From assembly GCA_020073305.1 (NCBI GenBank), contig JAIQFK010000012.1, positions 124,001-188,000 on the forward strand: a DNA stretch of 64,000 bases, in the 5' to 3' direction. Position 1 is the first letter of the stretch. The number at the start of each line of letters is the position of its first letter. The translations under genes and the position numbers were made by a program. Positions 59,867-64,000 of this stretch are shown here, piece after piece. A model generated the notes under the pieces. It searched no databases. It was given only the letters and a program-made list of their open reading frames with translations, and was not told the origin of the DNA. This DNA is from Terriglobia bacterium (GTDB lineage Bacteria; Acidobacteriota; Terriglobia; Bryobacterales; Bryobacteraceae).

Positions 59867-62800
59867 TCAGAAGCGGATGCGTCCTTCGTACTGGATTTCG
59901 CGGCCGTAGTTGCCGCCCGCTACCCAGGTGCTGCGTCCCATCGAGCCGCCACCGATCGTGGTGTCCGGATCGCTCGGCATGAACGCGTTGGGCATGTTGT
60001 AGAACTCCATGCGTAGCTCGAATTTTACGCGTTCGGTGATTTTGAAGTCCTTCGCCAGAGTCGAGTCAAGTGACCAGAACTTGGGGCCGCGCAGACCATC
60101 GTAGTAGAGAGGGTTAGTCCGCGGAGTGTAGGGAGCAGGGACTTGGAATACCGCCGGGTTAAAGTAGTATCCCGCCGGAACGTTCTTTGTCGGATCGCCG
60201 GTAACGATCGCCTGATGGTCGCCCCCGTCCCCCCCCGGACATGTTGCCGAAGCCGATCAGGTTGCCGCTGCGCCACATGAGGATGTGGCTGGTAGACCAC
60301 CCACCGATGATGTAGTCGACTACCGTCGGAATGTTGTTCAGGTACTGGCGTCCCTTGCCGATGGGGAGCTCCCAGCTACCGCCGACGCGCAAGTTGTGCC
60401 GCGGATAGCCGCGATCGAACATGGTGATCTTGTTGGCGTAATAATCGAGCTGGTTGAACCACTCGCCGTGCTGTTCCTGGTTGTAGTTGTAAGCGGCCAG
60501 AAGCGTCACGCCGTTGGCCATCGGGCGCTCCGCCTTCATCTGTAGCGCGTAATAGTGGTCGCTGGTGCCAGGCCAACCGTAGAGGTTCAGGTTTCCATAT
60601 TGCGGATAGGGTGCCAGCAATTGGCTCACCGAGACGGTCGGCTGCGTCCGCAGAGTGCCTGGCATGATGTTGGCCGGCAAACCGTAGAACGGATTCGCCA
60701 CCGCCTGGTCCGTTAAACCCTTGTACTGATAGATCAGATTCGGGTCCACATAATTGAGGTTGTGGTCGTAATGCCCTCCCCACATGCTGGGATCCTGGGC
60801 GTTGTGTTCGAACATCATGAAGAAGGTGGCTTCGGTGAAGAACCGGTAGGGCGCCTGCCGCTGGATGGTGACGTTGAAACGGTCGTTGATCGGCGTCTTC
60901 AAGATGTTCCCATTCCAGAAGCTGAGGTTATTGCCAAGATCCTGGTAGCGGCCCAGAGCGTTGCCCACTGGCAGAATCACCGGATTGGTGTTAGCCCCGC
61001 CGGTTGGGAACGGATCGCTCAGCAAGGCACGAGGCGTACCTTGCAGCGGTCCCAGTGCATTCGTCGTCTGCGAAAAGCCGTTGGTCGGCAGACCACCGGT
61101 CTCCGGATGGATGGTCACCCACGGCACCGCGTACCGCGCGTAACCCGTCCGGAATGCGGTCTTGTCGTTGATGCGTAGGGCGATGCCGATGCGCGGCAGG
61201 AACGTGTTCCACGGCGCATCGTACATTCTCGGATTCTTGTTGCTGGTGAAGATCAACGCACCGTCATACTTCGGCGCGGACGTTGCGATAGCCGTCACCT
61301 CCGAAGGCATCTGGATGTTCTGCAACTCCGGAATCGGATTGGTCAAATTCAGAGTTTGCACCAACTTCCGGGTTTCCTCGAGGGGAGCCGTCTCGCGCTC
61401 CCACCGCAATCCCAGGTTCAGAGTGATGTTCCGTGTCAGCTTCACGTCGTCCTGGAAGTAAAAGGCCCATTGCTGCTGGTGCATGTCCAGATTGGGGTTG
61501 ATTTGCGCAAATCCGCCGGTACCGTCGTTGCGGTTGAGCACACCCAGCAGCGCGGAGGCGTACATGCTGCCCGACTGCGTGGCATCGTAGCCCAGAAAGG
61601 ACTTGCCGGTGTCCACGGAATTGAAGTAGAGGCTGCCCGGTCCGGAGCTCGCATTGTCCTGATCGTAGGAGTACCGCAACTGCCAACCGGCCTTCATGTG
61701 GTGGATGCCCAGATCGTGGGTGACGTTGACAGTCGAATTATGTGAACGGCCATGTACCAACCACCAACCACCGATTCCCGTATAGGAGCTGCCATTCCCG
61801 TTGAAATTGAAGTTCGGGTAGTAGATGCCCTGCGTGGGGTTCAGCACATTCTTGTACCACCCGCTGGGCCAGAAACCCGCCCACACGCTTTCCGGAACCT
61901 TGAAAGATCCTGAGGCGTAGTCGTCTTCATCGTAGGTCGAGCCAAAGCGTAAATCGACCGTGGTCCGCGGGTTCGGCATCCACAGCACGTCGATGGCGGC
62001 GTTCATCGCATCCATGATGCCGCCGTTGTCCGAGGGCACTGCAATAGTACCGCCCCAGTTGGGGTTATCCAGACGCGTCTGGAACTTGCTGAACCGGGCA
62101 AACAAGCGCCAATTGTCGTTGATGTTGTAATCCACGCGATCGGAAAAGTTAAAGTATTTCACCCACCAGGCGTAAGCTTTCTTGAAGTTGTTCAGCCCGG
62201 AGAGGTCGTCGCCTGGATTGTTCGGCGCCCACAGGTCGCCCATGAGCTTTTTGGCGGCGGGATCGATTCGGCTCGCTGGAATCATGTTGCCGGCGAACGG
62301 CTGGCGAGTCACCGTAGACGTATTGGGATCAAAAACCGTAGTGAACGGGTCGTAGATTGTTCGCAGATTGCCCTGCGGCGTCAGCGAGTGCGAGAAGTCG
62401 CCGTTTTTCTCGGCATCGGTCGGCATGGTTTCTTCTTTGCTCGATGGCTGCGTGGCCCGCCACTGCTCGTAGACGAAGAAGTTGAACAACTTGTTCTTGA
62501 TGATGGGATTGCCGATAGTACCGCCCCAGATGTTCTGCTTGATGATGTTTTCGTCGCGGGTGATGCGGTTGGCCAGGGCATTCAGGGCCGGATTGCGGCC
62601 GAAGAAGTACGCCGTTCCGTGGTATTCGTTGGTGCCCGATCTCTGAGATAGGTTCAACGTGCCGCCGGCGCTGAAGCCCATTTCGGAATCCATGGCGTTT
62701 TGTTGAATGGCCACTTCCTGAACCCCGTCCATGGGCAAATTGTAAGAACCGCGCGCGGATATGTTCAGCGGCGCGCCGTCGAGCAACTGCTCGTTCTTGC

Positions 62801-63389
62801 CGCCCGTGGGGCCGCCAATATCCAGGCCGCCGTTCGACCACATGTAGAACGGGTTGCGATGGGAGACGTCCCAGTACTGGTTGACCACAGCCGGATTCAG
62901 CAGGGCCAGTGTGAAAGGATTGCGCGCCAGCACGGGAAGATTGTCCAACATCGTACCCTGCACGGTGGTCGTCATCGTCGAGGTGTTAAACTCCACGGTG
63001 CTAACGGCTTCCGTGACACTGACTGTTTCCGTCACGGCGCCGACCGTTAGGGTCGCGTTCACCGTGACGTCACCACCAGTCAAGATCGTGACGCCCTCTT
63101 GCACAAACTTCTGGAACCCGGACGCTACTACCGTGACCGTGTAGCTTCCGGGCAGAACGAAGTCGAACAGATAGTGAGCGGCGGCGTCGGTCTGTCGGAC
63201 GGTCTCCACGCCCGTATTGACGTTTCTCAAAGTGACTGTGGCCCCAGCCACAGCCGCTTGGCTCGGGTCGGACACTGTGCCCTGGACCCTGCCACGATAT
63301 TCCTGCGCTATAGCGACCCCCGCCAACAACGCGATAACAGCAAGCGAGGACACCACCGCGGAACATCGCGATAGAAATCTCGATTTCAT
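59867..63389 (-). CDS. TonB-dependent receptor 4, reading frame broken at an 8-G tract
   Basis: From the ATG at 63389 (MKSRFLSRCSAVVSSLAVIALLAGVAIA signal peptide) an open frame runs 1076 codons to a stop at 60159 and ends in a nonsense-like tail ('RGRPSGDRYRRSDKERSGG'). If one base is removed from the homopolymer of eight G (plus strand C at 60229-60236), the frame continues another 120 residues as proper receptor sequence ('NVPAGYYFNPAVFQVPAP', 'DSTLAKDFKITERVKFELRMEFYN') to 'YEGRIRF' and a stop at 59867, giving 1173 residues. The N-terminus has the CarboxypepD_reg-like domain ('GRVQGTVSDPSQAAVAGATVTL') and plug ('MLDNLPVLARNPFTLALLNPAV'). The shift is either a sequencing error or a slippage site; the whole gene is listed here. 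Confidence 0.85.
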
Positions 63390-63395
63390 GCCTTA

Positions 63396-63553
63396 CCTCC
63401 CCAGTTGTATTGTTGACAACCAGCTAAAGACCCACCCCTATGCCCGCTACTTTCCCGACCCCGGGCTCCACTACGCAGTGGCCGGAAGGTCGGGCACCAT
63501 GGCCTAAAGCTTTCCTATTAGTTGGAAAGACGGCCAATCACCCTTTGATTGGT
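63396..63553 (-). promoter_or_regulatory. Structured 5' leader of TonB receptor 4 (three stem-loops)
   Basis: Between the promoter and the start codon at 63389 there are three successive stem-loops: CCAATCA/TGATTGG with a 5-base loop (63534-63552), CTTTCC/GGAAAG with an 8-base loop (63510-63529), and a compound 16-pair stem (63454-63494: CCCGACC, CCGG and CCACT arms with their complements around an ACGC loop). A GGGGAGG ribosome-binding site (63396-63402) follows. None ends in a U-run, so they are not simple terminators. The arrangement suggests a cis-regulatory RNA. Confidence 0.5.
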
Positions 63554-63562
63554 TTTGGGCTG

Positions 63563-63591
63563 ATTATGGTCCTGGCCCGTGGAAATGTCAA
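63563..63591 (-). promoter_or_regulatory. Sigma-70-type promoter of TonB receptor 4
   Basis: On the minus strand, TTGACA at 63591-63586, a 17-base spacer and CATAAT at 63568-63563. This is 174 bases upstream of the receptor's start codon, which makes the leader unusually long for this window. The boxes match the promoter of receptor 1 (TTGACA/CATAAT). Confidence 0.65.
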
Positions 63592-63620
63592 GGGATTTCG
63601 GAGTTGAAACTCTCCGATAG

Positions 63621-64000
63621 CTACGCGCTCGCCGCCCGTATCCGAGGGAAGTACAGCCACACGTGCCCCCCGTCGTCGTCTTCGCCGAAGACAATCTCGC
63701 CGTCCCGGCCCGTGACGGCATCGCCGAACACGTAACCGTAGCGACGCCGCTCGATGACAGAAACGGCAACACCCAGGTTCGACACCTCGCGGCTGCGCGG
63801 GTCGTAGCAGAACATCTTCGCGATTTCTTCGCCACAGAATCCGAACACCCGGCCGTCCAGCGTGACGGCCATCGTTCCGACCGGCGCAAGTGGAGCGCGT
63901 CCCAGGGTTCGGCTAAAGCCTTTGCGCTCATCGAAAGAGAACAGCCGGCCTTCGGCATCGGCGGTGTAAAGCAGGCCTGCGTTGCGATCCGCTGCCCAAA
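63621..64000 (-). CDS. Propeller-like protein, N-terminus beyond the right edge
   Basis: The minus-strand frame is open from the window edge to a stop at 63621, giving the last 126 residues of a protein whose start lies outside. The visible part has repeating beta-strand turns: 'AADRNAGLLYTADAEGRLFSFDERK', 'MAVTLDGRVFGFCGEEIAKMFCYDPRSREVSNLGVA', and ends 'EIVFGEDDDGGHVWLYFPRI'. This 'GEDD.GGH.W.YFP' ending is typical of the last blade of PQQ-like/kelch-like propellers in Acidobacteriota and Planctomycetes. Function unknown. The ATG at 63872 is internal. Transcription would come from the right; the promoter of receptor 4 lies just behind its stop. Confidence 0.7.
   Translation of the reverse strand, partial: WAADRNAGLLYTADAEGRLFSFDERKGFSRTLGRAPLAPVGTMAVTLDGRVFGFCGEEIAKMFCYDPRSREVSNLGVAVSVIERRRYGYVFGDAVTGRDGEIVFGEDDDGGHVWLYFPRIRAASA

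Noticed and set aside
63390-63560. Cobalamin riboswitch in the leader of TonB receptor 4
   Set aside because: A GCCACTG heptamer is present, but there is no B12-box sequence and the remaining conserved helices could not be matched. The region is listed only as a structured leader.

Overview
The window reads as one continuous piece of a chromosome from an Acidobacteriota bacterium, most likely of the Bryobacter/Solibacter type. The signs are high GC, four very large TonB-dependent receptors with an N-terminal carboxypeptidase-regulatory-like domain, an ADOP-type ABC permease without its own ATPase, a secreted protein of the 'GVVNSASF...GSLVTIFGTN' type, a CRTAC1 (FG-GAP/ASPIC-UnbV) protein, and many secreted propeller and TPR proteins. 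This assignment rests on family content, not on a marker gene. I see no rRNA, tRNA, CRISPR array, phage gene or insertion sequence. Coding density is very high and no gene-free stretch exceeds about 235 bases.

Layout. 1-3.7 kb: DoxX and DedA membrane proteins (minus), an ArnT/PMT-like glycosyltransferase (plus) and a secreted LamG/DUF1080-like protein (minus). 3.8-9.0 kb: a YVTN beta-propeller, TonB receptor 1 and a secreted TIG-like protein. 9.1-16.9 kb: surface polysaccharide genes (two O-antigen-ligase/polymerase proteins, a Wzz-like chain-length protein, two GT4 glycosyltransferases), interrupted by a DtxR-type regulator and a cyclase-family hydrolase. 17.0-25.2 kb: two paralogous HPr-kinase-like proteins, TonB receptor 2, a nucleotidyltransferase-MFS fusion and an EVE-domain protein, the last four abutting or overlapping by a few bases. 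25.4-30.2 kb: a PDZ-containing membrane histidine kinase, its sigma-54 activator partner, a heptamer repeat and a rhodanese. 30.2-33.9 kb: ADOP permease and a secreted alkaline-phosphatase-superfamily protein. 34-48 kb: TonB receptor 3, then a long plus-strand polyamine/GABA locus: two class III aminotransferases, an APC permease, PotD-PotA-PotB-PotC and a Tat-exported spermidine-dehydrogenase-like flavoprotein. 48-56.5 kb: STAS protein, small conserved-looking protein, a PadR-tolC-RND-adaptor efflux operon and a multicopper oxidase (minus). 56.6-64 kb: CRTAC1 protein plus TPR protein (coupled), TonB receptor 4 with an apparent frameshift and a structured leader, and the end of a propeller-like gene leaving the right edge.

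How the genes may work together. The polyamine locus makes a coherent pathway: import through PotABCD, oxidation of spermidine outside the cytoplasm, and transamination of the amine or GABA products. The PadR regulator probably controls the tripartite efflux pump from a near-consensus promoter. The most unusual unit is the 17-25 kb block. HPrK-like kinases and PF14907-type nucleotidyltransferases are known from RiPP (lasso peptide) clusters, and here they lie beside a TonB receptor and an MFS exporter domain, but no cyclase, leader peptidase or precursor gene is visible. The second notable signal is the roughly 170-nt leader of TonB receptor 4, which holds three consecutive stem-loops downstream of a strong promoter.
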